From Salinarchaeum laminariae (GTDB lineage: Archaea > Halobacteriota > Halobacteria > Halobacteriales > Salinarchaeaceae): a stretch of 64,000 nt of DNA. Location of the stretch: the NCBI RefSeq assembly GCF_023204835.1, contig NZ_CP096270.1, forward strand, positions 1,426,001 to 1,490,000, read 5' to 3'. Positions 9,147 to 17,920 of this stretch are shown one piece after another (position 1 is the stretch's first letter; each line of letters opens with the position of its first letter). The notes beneath the pieces were generated by a model. It saw nothing but the letters and a program-made list of their open reading frames with translations. It did no database searches and was not told the origin of the DNA. Both the position numbers and the translations under genes were made by a program.

Positions 9147-9875
9147 ATGGTCGAGGAGTCGATCCAGCGCGAGGCGATCGAGGCGGCCGTCCACGCGGTC
9201 GCCGAGCGCATCGAGGCGGAGAAAACGTATCTCACGGAGCTCGACTCGGCGATCGGCGACGCCGATCACGGTGCGAATCTCCATCGCGGGATGCAGGCCG
9301 TCGTCGAGGCGATCGAGGACACCGACGAAGAGGATCCGGCGGCGCTCGTGAAGCTCGTCGGCCGGACGCTCGTCTCGGAGGTCGGCGGCGCCGCGGGCCC
9401 GCTCTACGGCGGTTCGATCATGAGCGCGAGCACGGAGTTCGCGGAGGGGATCGACACCGCCTCCACCGTCGCCTTCGCGGAGGCATACCTCGCGAAGGTC
9501 GAAGATCGCGGTGGCGCCACCGTCGGCGACAAGACGATGGTCGACGCGCTGACGCCGGCGGTCCACACATACAAGAAGTCGATCGAACAGGACGAGCTCC
9601 CGCCGCTCGCCGCGCTGGCCAAGGCCGTCGACGCCGCCGAGCGCGGCGTCGCGTTCACGACGCCGATCCGCGCCTCGAAGGGCCGGGCCTCCTACCTCGG
9701 CTGGCGCTCCGTCGGCCACCAGGATCCAGGCGCGACCTCCACGCTGTACTGTCTGGAGGCAATCCTCGACGTGGCTACCGAGTATCTCGACGGCGAGATA
9801 GACCGCGACGCAACCTCCCCCACTGTCCCCGACGAGTCGGCGGAGGCGGATGGGTCACCGGAGGGTGAGGAGTGA
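9147..9875 (+). CDS. dhaL: Dihydroxyacetone kinase, ADP-binding subunit DhaL
   Basis: The product is 242 aa; the last 25-30 residues are an acidic tail (DESAEADGSPEGEE) absent from short bacterial DhaL. The Mg-ADP site is visible as ELDSAIGDADHGANLHRGM, with Asp33, Asp38 and Asp40 expected to bind magnesium. In PTS-type enzymes the bound ADP is not exchanged but is rephosphorylated by DhaM. A second signature, GGAAGPLYGG near 81-90, binds the nucleotide phosphates. It lies between dhaK and dhaM on the same strand and is cytosolic. Confidence 0.95.
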   Translation: MVEESIQREAIEAAVHAVAERIEAEKTYLTELDSAIGDADHGANLHRGMQAVVEAIEDTDEEDPAALVKLVGRTLVSEVGGAAGPLYGGSIMSASTEFAEGIDTASTVAFAEAYLAKVEDRGGATVGDKTMVDALTPAVHTYKKSIEQDELPPLAALAKAVDAAERGVAFTTPIRASKGRASYLGWRSVGHQDPGATSTLYCLEAILDVATEYLDGEIDRDATSPTVPDESAEADGSPEGEE

Positions 9876-9906
9876 TGCACGCGGCTCTCCTGCGAGGTGA
9901 GCGAGC

Positions 9907-10314
9907 GTGATCGCACTCGTCGTCGTTTCCCACAGCGAGCAGGCCGCGAACGGGGTTGCCGAGGTCGCTACGGAGATGGGTGGCGACGCTCGGATCGTCC
10001 CCGTCGGCGGCGATCCCGACGGCGGTATCGGCACCAGTGCCCCCGAGATCGAGGACGCGATTCTCGATGCCGTAGAGGGGCCCGACGGCGAGACCGCCGA
10101 CGGCATCGTCGTGCTCGTGGATCTCGGCAGCGCCGTGATGAACGCCGAACTCGCCATCGAGATGCTCGAGGAGGACCTCGAGGTCGTGATCGCCGACGCG
10201 CCGATCCTCGAGGGCACGCTCAACGCCGCAGTGTCCGCGAGTTCTCCCAAGGCGACGCTCGATGAGGTCCTCCAGCGCGCGGAGGAGGCCCGGGACTACC
10301 GGAAGCTCGACTGA
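9907..10314 (+). CDS. dhaM: PTS-dependent dihydroxyacetone kinase phosphotransferase subunit DhaM (EIIA domain only)
   Basis: The product is 135 aa with a GTG start. It matches the mannose-type EIIA domain: His9 in VVVSHSEQAANG is the phosphohistidine, and VLVDLGSAVMNAELA near 82-96 is the second signature. It takes phosphate from HPr and passes it to ADP bound on DhaL. In Escherichia coli, DhaM is fused to HPr and enzyme-I-like domains; here the EIIA domain stands alone, and separate ptsH and ptsI genes are encoded just upstream. It is the last gene of the operon. Confidence 0.93.
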   Translation: MIALVVVSHSEQAANGVAEVATEMGGDARIVPVGGDPDGGIGTSAPEIEDAILDAVEGPDGETADGIVVLVDLGSAVMNAELAIEMLEEDLEVVIADAPILEGTLNAAVSASSPKATLDEVLQRAEEARDYRKLD

Positions 10315-10582
10315 CCGCAGTTCGTTCGGGTGGTCGAATCGATCGGGGCAGCACACGCTGGATACGATGGAGTTCGTTGCCCGAGGTACTGGGCGTTCGA
10401 TACTCTCGACCGATGCCTCACGGCTGGTACAGAGCAACGTCGTAGCGAGGAACTCTAAACTGTTTGTGCACTTCTCGGAGACCTTTGCAAGATACAGACC
10501 CCGTATTAAGCACTGACCTCCAACGCTCAAAGACAAGCAGCACCCCAGTACATTCATTACTCCAGCACGCTAAGCACATCAC

Positions 10583-10945
10583 ATGCCTGTACGTATCGAG
10601 GAGTTCGAAACGGGCGAGCTTCCCCAAGGTCCGAGCATCCCGGTACAGGTGATCACGTTCCTGCACGCGAACCGAGATCGGGCGTTCACCAGGTCGGAGA
10701 TCGCTACCGGGATCGATGCGGATCCGAACACCGTCGGAACTGCCCTCTCCCGCCTGAAGTCGCGCGATCTGGTTCGGCACAAGGGCAAGTACTGGGCCCT
10801 CACCGACGATCTCGAACGTGTGTCGGACGCCTACGATCTCCACGCGATCTCGCAACGACTCGACGAGGAGGACGGCGGCATCGACCCTGCAAAGTGGGAC
10901 GCTACCGCTCCAGACGAGCCCCACCCCAGCGAGCAGGACGGATAG
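10583..10945 (+). CDS. Winged-helix protein, putative antitoxin/regulator of the adjacent MazF/PemK-like gene
   Basis: The product is 120 aa. Residues about 20-75 form a MarR/ArsR-type winged helix (ITFLHANRDRAFTRSEIATG, then NTVGTALSRLKSRDLV), followed by an acidic C-terminal tail. Its TAG stop is directly followed by the ATG of the next gene with no gap, so the two are surely cotranscribed and translationally linked. Gene order with the DNA-binding protein first and the toxin-like gene second is typical of toxin-antitoxin modules. An alternative is a plain transcriptional regulator. No homologous antitoxin family could be named from sequence alone. Confidence 0.72.
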   Translation: MPVRIEEFETGELPQGPSIPVQVITFLHANRDRAFTRSEIATGIDADPNTVGTALSRLKSRDLVRHKGKYWALTDDLERVSDAYDLHAISQRLDEEDGGIDPAKWDATAPDEPHPSEQDG

Positions 10946-11275
10946 ATGCAGGCGGACCGTGGCGACGTCGTCCGCAGCGTCGATCCGTTCAAATTGGGCG
11001 GGGACCGGCAGCGGCCGTGGCTGATCGTCAACAACGAATCACATCCCTTCGATGACGAGCAGTTCCTCGCCGTCGCGATATCGACCAAGGAGTACGAGGA
11101 ATCGCTCGCCCTCATCGACGAACACTGGACTACAGGGGGCGTCCCGAGAGCGTCGTTCGTTTCTCCATGGGCAGTCCACTCGCCGAGGGCGGAGGATCTG
11201 ATCGCGTGGCAGGGCCGAGTAACTGATCGGTTCGTCGACGAGGTCGTGGACTCGATCGAAACCTATCTTCGCTGA
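10946..11275 (+). CDS. MazF/PemK-like toxin-family protein
   Basis: The product is 109 aa. The N-terminus, DRGDVVRSVDPFKLGGDRQR, and the following RPWLIVNN match the first beta strands of the PemK/MazF SH3-like barrel. SFVSPWAVHSPRAEDLIAWQG corresponds to the later strands. MazF proteins cleave mRNA in the cytosol and are neutralised by a small partner, and the winged-helix protein immediately upstream would be that partner. The Arg and Ser/Thr typical of MazF active sites could be Arg21 and Ser73 but cannot be assigned with certainty. RNase activity is an inference. Confidence 0.72.
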   Translation: MQADRGDVVRSVDPFKLGGDRQRPWLIVNNESHPFDDEQFLAVAISTKEYEESLALIDEHWTTGGVPRASFVSPWAVHSPRAEDLIAWQGRVTDRFVDEVVDSIETYLR

Positions 11276-11611
11276 GACGAATTTTCATGTTTCTTTTGGA
11301 ATATGTACGTCTGGGCCATTTCGTGGTAGCTGGGTAGCTACAAACTGGAGCGGATGACTAATTCGCACAATTTGTTCGGGAGGGTTGAACCAGTTCCGTG
11401 GCCGCTGTCAACGACAATGTGGAGGATGGAGGTCCTATCGCTTGTACACGGAGCAGATAATCTCGGTGGACTGAAACGATTGCTAGTGGCCGATCCGCAG
11501 GTCTACTGAGCAGTAATTTCACCGGATGAACCACCGAACGCGACAGATTCCAATTGAGCCGGTCCAACGACCGCCTCGATCTCGTCGAAAAAGAAACGCC
11601 GCCAGCAGCGT
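11276..11611. other. Intergenic region, 336 bp, relatively AT-rich
   Basis: This lies between the toxin-like gene and the 3' end of the glpK operon. The first 70 bases are AT-rich for this genome, with runs such as TTTCTTTTGG, and include a small inverted pair around TAGCTGGGTAGCTA. No coding frame with family features, RNA gene or long repeat was seen. It may hold both transcription terminators. Confidence 0.5.
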
Positions 11612-12688
11612 TCAGATGCCCAGATAGCCGGGGCTCTCGAGCACGCCGAACTCGTAGAGCAGGCCGATCGCGACGGTGTAGATGACGATGGCCATCGCGG
11701 GCGGGTCGACGTGGGTCCCGCCGTGAGCGTAGAAGATGCGCTGGGTGAACTCCGCGAGGAGCGAGCCGACGAGGCCGCCGAGGATCGCCAGCAGCATGAC
11801 CCCGAGCTCGCTGTTGAGCTCTGCAGCGGCGACGACGGCGAACGTCGAGCCGCCGAGGGTGATGTGGTGGGTGACCGGGAACTTCTCGACCCCGAGATTG
11901 AGGAAGAGCAGGCTCGCGGCGGAGATGCCGTAGGCCATGAAGACGCTGCCGGTCATGATCCAGGCCCACCCACCGAGAGCGCCGCCGACGAGGCCGATCG
12001 TCGCGACGCCGGACCACTTGTACTGCTGTGGGAGCCACGGCTCGACGGCGAGTCGGCCGCTGCCGTCGCCGCGTTCGTCCTCTCGCGCGAACGGACTCAT
12101 GTCGAAGTAGCCGTCGCCGCGTGGACTCCCGATCACGGAGTAGCCAAAGACGGGCCGCGCGATCACGGCCGTCGCGAACACGGCGAGTGCGATGCCGTCG
12201 ACGGGGAGCTCGAGCGCGCCGGAGAAGCGAGCGATGAGCATCCCCAGGACGCCGAAGACCGCACCGACGGCGAGGATGTCAGGTTTCGTCCCAAACGCGT
12301 AGAGGATGTTCTTCCCGAAGTGGTAGTCCCAGTCCTCGGGCTCCATTTCGCCGTAGCGCCACCCAGCATAGGCCGTCGCCGCGACGCCGCCGGCGAAGGC
12401 GACGTGCGGACCGGTGACCGGACCGAACCCGATCGTGCCGGTGACCCCCGACGCGAGATTCGCACCGCCGAGCTCGGTGAACTCGGTGCCGGTGCCGCTC
12501 AGCGCAGCCATGCCCTCGCCCAGCAGGACGACGAAGCCGGTGAAGACGAAGGAGGGGAGTGCGCCGATTGACGCACCGAACGCGCCGCCCGCTGCCGCGG
12601 CGAGGACGAGCACTGCGAAATGCTCCCACTCCATGTCGAGGATCGGGACCTGGAGGAGCACGTCGGCGACTGCGATCGACACGATCAC
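11612..12688 (-). CDS. Multispanning membrane protein, putative glycerol uptake protein (not MIP-type)
   Basis: The product is 358 aa with about 8-9 hydrophobic helices, for example FAVLVLAAAAGGAFGASIGA and AGVAFGVLGMLIA-like segments. The GTG start overlaps the TGA stop of glpK, so it is translationally coupled to glycerol kinase. In Haloferax volcanii a membrane protein gene follows glpK and is described as a putative glycerol facilitator, and this appears to be its counterpart. No NPA motif of the aquaporin/GlpF family is present, so it is not an MIP channel. A conserved Asp/Trp loop (EPEDWDYHFGKN) lies near 118. The transport role is inferred from the operon only. Confidence 0.7.
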   Translation of the reverse strand: MIVSIAVADVLLQVPILDMEWEHFAVLVLAAAAGGAFGASIGALPSFVFTGFVVLLGEGMAALSGTGTEFTELGGANLASGVTGTIGFGPVTGPHVAFAGGVAATAYAGWRYGEMEPEDWDYHFGKNILYAFGTKPDILAVGAVFGVLGMLIARFSGALELPVDGIALAVFATAVIARPVFGYSVIGSPRGDGYFDMSPFAREDERGDGSGRLAVEPWLPQQYKWSGVATIGLVGGALGGWAWIMTGSVFMAYGISAASLLFLNLGVEKFPVTHHITLGGSTFAVVAAAELNSELGVMLLAILGGLVGSLLAEFTQRIFYAHGGTHVDPPAMAIVIYTVAIGLLYEFGVLESPGYLGI

Positions 12689-14226
12689 TCACCTCCGTCC
12701 TGTGCCCAGTCCAGCGAGCGCTCGACGGCGTCCTCCCACCGGGCGTACATCCGATCGGCGGTCGAGGGATCCATTTCGGAGGCGAACTCTCGGTCCACCT
12801 GCCAGTTGTCCCGCAGGCTGTCGATGCCGTCCCAGTAACCGACGGCGAGCCCCGCGGCGTAGGCAGAGCCGAGAGCGGTCGTCTCGTCGACTTCGGGTCG
12901 AGCGATCTCGGTGTCGATGATGTCGGCCTGGAGCTGACAGAGGAAGTTGTTCTTCACGGCGCCGCCGTCGACGCGCAGCGTTCCCATGTCGATGCCGCTG
13001 TCGGCCTCCATCGCCTCGGCGACGTCGCGGGTCTGGTAGGCGATCGATTCGAGGGTCGCACGGACGATGTGCTCCTTCCGCGTGCCACGCGTAATGCCGA
13101 CGATCGTGCCACGCGCCCGGCCGTCCCAGTGTGGTGCGCCGAGCCCGGTGAACGCCGGTACGACGAACACGTCGTCCGTCGAGTCGACCTCCCGCGCGAG
13201 CGACTCCGTCTCCGCGGCGTCGTCGATCAGGTCGACGTCTTCGAGCCACTCGATCGCGGCGCCGGTGATGAAGATCGAGCCCTCGAGGGCGTACTGCACC
13301 GGCTCGCCCGAACGCTGGAACCCGATCGTCGTGAGCAGGCCGTGTTCGGATTCGACAGCCTCGTCGCCGGTGTTCATCAGGAAGAAGCTCCCCGTGCCGT
13401 AGGTGTTCTTCGCGTCGCCGGCGTCGAAGCAGGTCTGTCCGAACAGGGCCGCCTGCTGGTCGCCGAGTGCACCCGCGACCGGCACCGAGGCGCCGAGGAA
13501 TCCGTCGGGATCGGTCGTGCCGTAGGTGTCTTCGTCGCTCGAGGGGCGCACTTCCGGAAGCATCGCCTCTGGAACGCCGAACTCCTCCAAGAGCTCGTCG
13601 TCCCAGTCCATCTCGTGGATGTTGAACAGCATCGTCCGAGATGCGTTCGTGACGTCCGTGATGTGGTTCCCGGTGAGATTGTAGATCAGCCACGAGTCGA
13701 TGGTTCCAAAGAGGATCTGGCCGTCGGCCGCCCGTTCCCTGATATCGGCGGGACGAGCGCGTTCGGTCTTGACCGGATCGGCGTTCTCGAGGAGCCACTC
13801 GGCTTTCGTCGCCGAGAAGTAGGCGTCTGCCTCGAGCCCGGTCTTCGCCCGGATGTCACCGACCTTGTCGGCCGCTTCGAGTGCTTCGATGCGATCTGTG
13901 GTCCGGCGATCCTGCCAGACGATCGCTCGGTGGACCGGTGATCCCGACTCTGCGTCCCAGAGCAGGGTGGTCTCGCGCTGGTTTGTCACCCCGATCGCCT
14001 CGAGCTGGTCTGCCTCGATGTCCGCCTCGTGTAACGCCTGGGTGACGACGTCTTTGGTCGTCTCCCAGATCTCCATCGCGTCGTGCTCGACCCAGCCGGG
14101 TTCGGGGTAGTACTGTTCGTGCGTCTCGTATGCGTTCGCGACGACCTGGCCGCCGTGATCGAAGACCATGAACCGCGTGCCCGTGGTCCCCTGGTCGATC
14201 GCGCCCACGTAGGTGCGTGCTGACAT
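12685..14226 (-). CDS. glpK: Glycerol kinase
   Basis: The product is 513 aa, normal for GlpK. The start at 14226 gives MSARTYVGAIDQGTTGTRF, the standard N-terminal phosphate-binding loop of FGGY kinases. Other family features are the substrate region WVEHDAMEIW near 48, GTIDSWLIYNLTG near 165 and the second ATP motif GGAVKNNFLCQLQAD near 400. It makes glycerol-3-phosphate, the substrate of GlpABC encoded divergently. Upstream sequence on this strand is open for over 100 more codons, but that part has no kinase similarity and covers the promoter. The 3' neighbour overlaps by two bases. Confidence 0.97.
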   Translation of the reverse strand: MSARTYVGAIDQGTTGTRFMVFDHGGQVVANAYETHEQYYPEPGWVEHDAMEIWETTKDVVTQALHEADIEADQLEAIGVTNQRETTLLWDAESGSPVHRAIVWQDRRTTDRIEALEAADKVGDIRAKTGLEADAYFSATKAEWLLENADPVKTERARPADIRERAADGQILFGTIDSWLIYNLTGNHITDVTNASRTMLFNIHEMDWDDELLEEFGVPEAMLPEVRPSSDEDTYGTTDPDGFLGASVPVAGALGDQQAALFGQTCFDAGDAKNTYGTGSFFLMNTGDEAVESEHGLLTTIGFQRSGEPVQYALEGSIFITGAAIEWLEDVDLIDDAAETESLAREVDSTDDVFVVPAFTGLGAPHWDGRARGTIVGITRGTRKEHIVRATLESIAYQTRDVAEAMEADSGIDMGTLRVDGGAVKNNFLCQLQADIIDTEIARPEVDETTALGSAYAAGLAVGYWDGIDSLRDNWQVDREFASEMDPSTADRMYARWEDAVERSLDWAQDGGE

Positions 14227-14659
14227 TGTCCGGTACCCGCATGGTTTCGATACCGATGCAGGCCTAGCGGCGATAACAACACCATCTCTCATAAAAGTTT
14301 GCCAGCTATTCACACGAGAATCGACCGGTTGGGATTTGGGGGAACTTCCTCGCTGCCTACGACGCGTACGGGGAGAGCAACGCGTCGGTACGGAATCGGG
14401 CCGGTCGACAAATGCGCGCTTATTGGGTGGTAGCGGGCGTATAACGCTGTAGTAGAACTGTGCTACCCGTTTCGATCGTCCGGTGAACTGGCGATCGTCG
14501 GCATCGATTCCTCCGTCTGACTCTCCTCGCTGCACGTCCGAGAATCGCACTTCGTCGTCGCTTGCCGCCTGGAATTAACATGGTCGTTCACAATCTATAT
14601 TGGTCTCTCGATACCGGCGGTACTCTAAAGTGCGCGGGTCCCGACAGTGTGCGTAGCGA
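14227..14659. promoter_or_regulatory. Divergent promoter region between glpK and glpABC
   Basis: This is a 433-bp non-coding stretch. On the minus strand CTTTTATG around 14290-14299 is a TATA candidate for glpK, about 65 nt before its start. On the plus strand the AT-rich AATCTATATTGG near 14590-14601 is a candidate box for glpA. No GlpR-type repressor gene is adjacent, and no strong long palindrome was found. Confidence 0.5.
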
Positions 14660-16447
14660 ATGGAATCGAACACGGGTGCACTGGTAATCGGCGGCGGATC
14701 GACCGGCACGGGGGTCGCCAGGGATCTCGCGATGCGTGGCGTCGACGTCACGCTCGTCGAGAAGGGGAACCTGACACACGGGACGACCGGCCGAATGCAC
14801 GGGTTGCTCCACAGCGGCGGCCGGTACGCCGTCTCGGACCAGCCCAGCGCCGTGGAGTGCATCGAGGAGAATCGGATTCTCCGCGACATCGCGAGCCACT
14901 GCGTGGAGGAGACCGGCGGCCTGTTCGTCAAACGGCCGGAGGACACCGAGGAGTATTTCGAGACCAAACTCGAGGGCTGCCAGGAGTGTGGGATACCCAC
15001 CGAGGTGCTCTCGGGGGCGGAGGCCCGCGAGATGGAGCCCTACCTCGCACAGGACGTGGACCGGGCGATCCGCGTCCCCGACGGCGCGATCGACCCGTTC
15101 CGGCTCTGCGTCGCCAACGCCGAGAGCGCGACGAACCACGGCGCGCGAATCGAGACCCACGCCGAGGTCGTCGATCTCCTCGTCGACGAGCCGGCGGGCA
15201 CCGACGAAGCGGCGGTGGTCGGCGCGGAGATCCGCCACGAGAGCGGTACCGGCTCGCGCACCCACGGCGAGCAAACGGAGATCGAGACGATCTACGCCGA
15301 TCACGTGATCAACGCCGCCGGCGCGTGGGCCGGCCAGCTCGGCGATCTTGCCGGCGTCGACGTCGCAGTCCAGCCGGCGAAGGGCGCGATGACCGTGACG
15401 AACGTCCGGCAGGTCGACACCGTGATCAACCGCTGCCGGCCGAAAGGCGACGCCGACATTCTCGTTCCCCACGAGACCACGGCGATTCTCGGCACCACCG
15501 ACGAGGCCGTGGACGATCCCGAGCACTACCCCGAGGAGCAGCGGGAGGTCGACCTCCTGTTCGAGCAGCTCACCGATCTCGTGCCGATCCTCGAGGACGC
15601 CCGGACGCTCCGGACGTTCTGGGGTGTCCGTCCGCTCTACGAGCCGCCGGGAACGGGCACGCAGGATACGGGAGACATCACGAGGGACTTCTTCCTCCTC
15701 GACCACGCCGACCGCGACGGCGTAACGGGCTTTACCAGCATCGTCGGCGGGAAGTTCACCACCTACCGTGCGATGGCCGAGGAGATCAGCGATCACGTCT
15801 GCGATCGGCTGGGCGTCTCCGCGGACTGTCGAACCGCGGACGTGCCACTGCCCGGCAGCGAGTCGCCGGGGCGACTCGACGACGCGATGGATCGGTACGG
15901 ACTTCGCTCGCCGATCGCCCGCCGCAGCGCGGAGCGCCTTGGCTCCAAGACCGAGGCGGTGCTGGGGACCGACGAGCCCAACCCCGTCGTCTGCGAGTGC
16001 GAAGCTGTCACGCGCGCGGAGCTACAGAACGCGATCGAGAGCGCCGGGTCGGACCTCAACGACGTCCGGATTCGAACCCGGGCGTCGATGGGGAACTGTC
16101 AGGGTGGGATCTGCGCCCACCGGATGGCGGCGGAACTCTCGCCCGAGTACGAGTCTCCCACCGTCCGCGCGGCGCACGACGAACTCCTGCAGGAGCGCTG
16201 GAAGGGCGAGCGCCACGCATTGTGGGGCGAGCAGCTCGCACAGGCCGCGCTCAACTACGCACTCCACGCGACCACGATGAACCTCGATCGCGATCCGGCC
16301 AGAACCGACGACGATCCGGAGTACGCCGCCTTCGACACCGGGCCGCCCGGACACACCGCCGGGACTGGCGACACCACGGCCGCGGCCGACGGCGGCAGGC
16401 CGACCGGCTCGCGATCGGCGGACGAGGAGGGTCACGATGGCGATTGA
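14660..16447 (+). CDS. glpA: Anaerobic-type glycerol-3-phosphate dehydrogenase subunit A
   Basis: The product is 595 aa. The N-terminal FAD site reads [20 protein letters not shown], followed by [16 protein letters not shown], which marks the DAO/GlpA family. The C-terminal 140 residues hold a BFD-like iron-sulfur domain with [11 protein letters not shown] and [12 protein letters not shown]. GlpA oxidises glycerol-3-phosphate to DHAP; with GlpB and GlpC it passes electrons to membrane quinone. Its 3' end overlaps glpB by 11 bases, so the operon is tightly coupled. The GlpABC type is the usual haloarchaeal enzyme, including in aerobes. Confidence 0.96.
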   Translation: MESNTGALVIGGGSTGTGVARDLAMRGVDVTLVEKGNLTHGTTGRMHGLLHSGGRYAVSDQPSAVECIEENRILRDIASHCVEETGGLFVKRPEDTEEYFETKLEGCQECGIPTEVLSGAEAREMEPYLAQDVDRAIRVPDGAIDPFRLCVANAESATNHGARIETHAEVVDLLVDEPAGTDEAAVVGAEIRHESGTGSRTHGEQTEIETIYADHVINAAGAWAGQLGDLAGVDVAVQPAKGAMTVTNVRQVDTVINRCRPKGDADILVPHETTAILGTTDEAVDDPEHYPEEQREVDLLFEQLTDLVPILEDARTLRTFWGVRPLYEPPGTGTQDTGDITRDFFLLDHADRDGVTGFTSIVGGKFTTYRAMAEEISDHVCDRLGVSADCRTADVPLPGSESPGRLDDAMDRYGLRSPIARRSAERLGSKTEAVLGTDEPNPVVCECEAVTRAELQNAIESAGSDLNDVRIRTRASMGNCQGGICAHRMAAELSPEYESPTVRAAHDELLQERWKGERHALWGEQLAQAALNYALHATTMNLDRDPARTDDDPEYAAFDTGPPGHTAGTGDTTAAADGGRPTGSRSADEEGHDGD

Positions 16448-17918
16448 GTCCGACGTGATCGTGATCGGCGGCGGACTCGCCGGTCACTTCGCGGCGATCG
16501 CCGCTGCGGACGCCGGAAAGGAGACGCGTCTCGTCACGGCAAATCAGAGCACGCTCCGGCAGGCCAGCGGGCTGATCGACGTGCTCGGGTATCCTCCAGC
16601 GGCAGCAGTTGGGGAGACTGGAACTGGCGATGCTGCTGGCGATCACGCAAGCGATGCTGATTCAGACAGAGCCGATGCCGACGATCCCGACGCCGTCGGC
16701 GAAGAGAACCCCAATGCCGTCGACGCAGAAGACCCCCGACCCGACGCCCCGTTTCGATCGGGCCCGATCGTCGATCCGTTCGAAGCGATCCCCGAACTTC
16801 CAGAAGGCCACCCATACGAGCGGGTGGGACTTGCTGCGGTCCGCGAGGGGCTCGCGACGTTCGACGAGGTCGTCGACGGCTACGTGGGTTCGCACACGGA
16901 CGCGAACGCACTCGTTCCGACGCACGGCGGTGTGGCCAAACCGACGGCGCGATACCCCGAGCACACCGCCGCCGGGCTGGCAAGCGACGACCGCGACGCG
17001 GTGCTCGTCGGGTTCGAGACCCTGACCGACTTCGACGCGCCGGTCGCCGCCGACAGCCTCGCGGCCGGCGGCGTGCCCTTCGAGGTCGCCGGCGTCACCG
17101 TCCGGTTCCCGGGCGATCTCCGCGCTGACGCGAAGGCGACCCGGTACGCCGAACTCCTCGAGACCGACGAGGTGCCTGCTCCCAAGGCCGCCGACGGCGG
17201 ATCGAGTGGCGCGGCGACGCACGCGAGCCAGGGCCGATCCTGTCGCGCGGCGATCGTCGAGCGGATCCGGCGCGCGGTGGGCGACGTCGACGTCGACCCC
17301 GAGCGGATCGGGTTCCCGGCGGTGCTCGGCGAGGAGCGGACTGCCGAGGCTCGCGCCGACCTCGCGGATCGGCTCGGCGTCCCCGTCTTCGAGGTGCCGA
17401 CCGGTGCGCCGAGTCTGCCCGGAATCAGACTCGAGCACCAGTTGGGAGATGCACTGCGCGAGCGCGACGTTCGGGTCGCCGACGGCCGTCCGGTCGTGGA
17501 CGTCTCCGCAACCGACGGTCGCGTCGGGCATCTCGTCGTCGAGTCGGCGGGCGGCTCGACGGTGCCCATGGCCGCCGACAGCTACGTACTCGCGACCGGC
17601 GGGCTCGTCGGCCGGGGGATCGACGCGGATCGCGACGGCGTCCGGGAGCCGATCTTCGACTGCCACGTCCCCCATCCCGACGATCGGTACGAGTGGTTCG
17701 CCGACGCTGCCTTCGGCGACCATCCGTTCGCCTACTTCGGCGTCGACGTCGATCGCGATCTTCGGCCCCTCGACGCGGAGGGCGAACCGGAGTACGCGAA
17801 CCTGCACGCGGCCGGTGCGGTGCTCGGTGGCTACGACTTCGCCGCCGAGAACTCCGGCGCGGGCGTCTCGATCGCGACTGGCCACGCTGCGGGCAGTGCG
17901 GCAGCGGAGGGGAGCTGA
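16437..17918 (+). CDS. glpB: Anaerobic-type glycerol-3-phosphate dehydrogenase subunit B
   Basis: The product is 493 aa, longer than the roughly 420 aa of bacterial GlpB. It starts [18 protein letters not shown], a flavin-binding Rossmann motif. Residues about 55-105 form an inserted acidic, low-complexity stretch ([19 protein letters not shown] and more) between the FAD motif and the conserved body. The C-terminal [20 protein letters not shown] resembles the closing FAD-binding motif. It acts with GlpA as a second flavoprotein of the complex. Its start overlaps glpA, and it ends two bases before glpC. Confidence 0.93.
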   Translation: MAIESDVIVIGGGLAGHFAAIAAADAGKETRLVTANQSTLRQASGLIDVLGYPPAAAVGETGTGDAAGDHASDADSDRADADDPDAVGEENPNAVDAEDPRPDAPFRSGPIVDPFEAIPELPEGHPYERVGLAAVREGLATFDEVVDGYVGSHTDANALVPTHGGVAKPTARYPEHTAAGLASDDRDAVLVGFETLTDFDAPVAADSLAAGGVPFEVAGVTVRFPGDLRADAKATRYAELLETDEVPAPKAADGGSSGAATHASQGRSCRAAIVERIRRAVGDVDVDPERIGFPAVLGEERTAEARADLADRLGVPVFEVPTGAPSLPGIRLEHQLGDALRERDVRVADGRPVVDVSATDGRVGHLVVESAGGSTVPMAADSYVLATGGLVGRGIDADRDGVREPIFDCHVPHPDDRYEWFADAAFGDHPFAYFGVDVDRDLRPLDAEGEPEYANLHAAGAVLGGYDFAAENSGAGVSIATGHAAGSAAAEGS

Positions 17919-17920
17919 TC

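Noticed and set aside
12685..14550. 108-codon N-terminal extension of glycerol kinase
   Set aside because: It covers the promoter and lacks kinase similarity; the start at 14226 matches the family.
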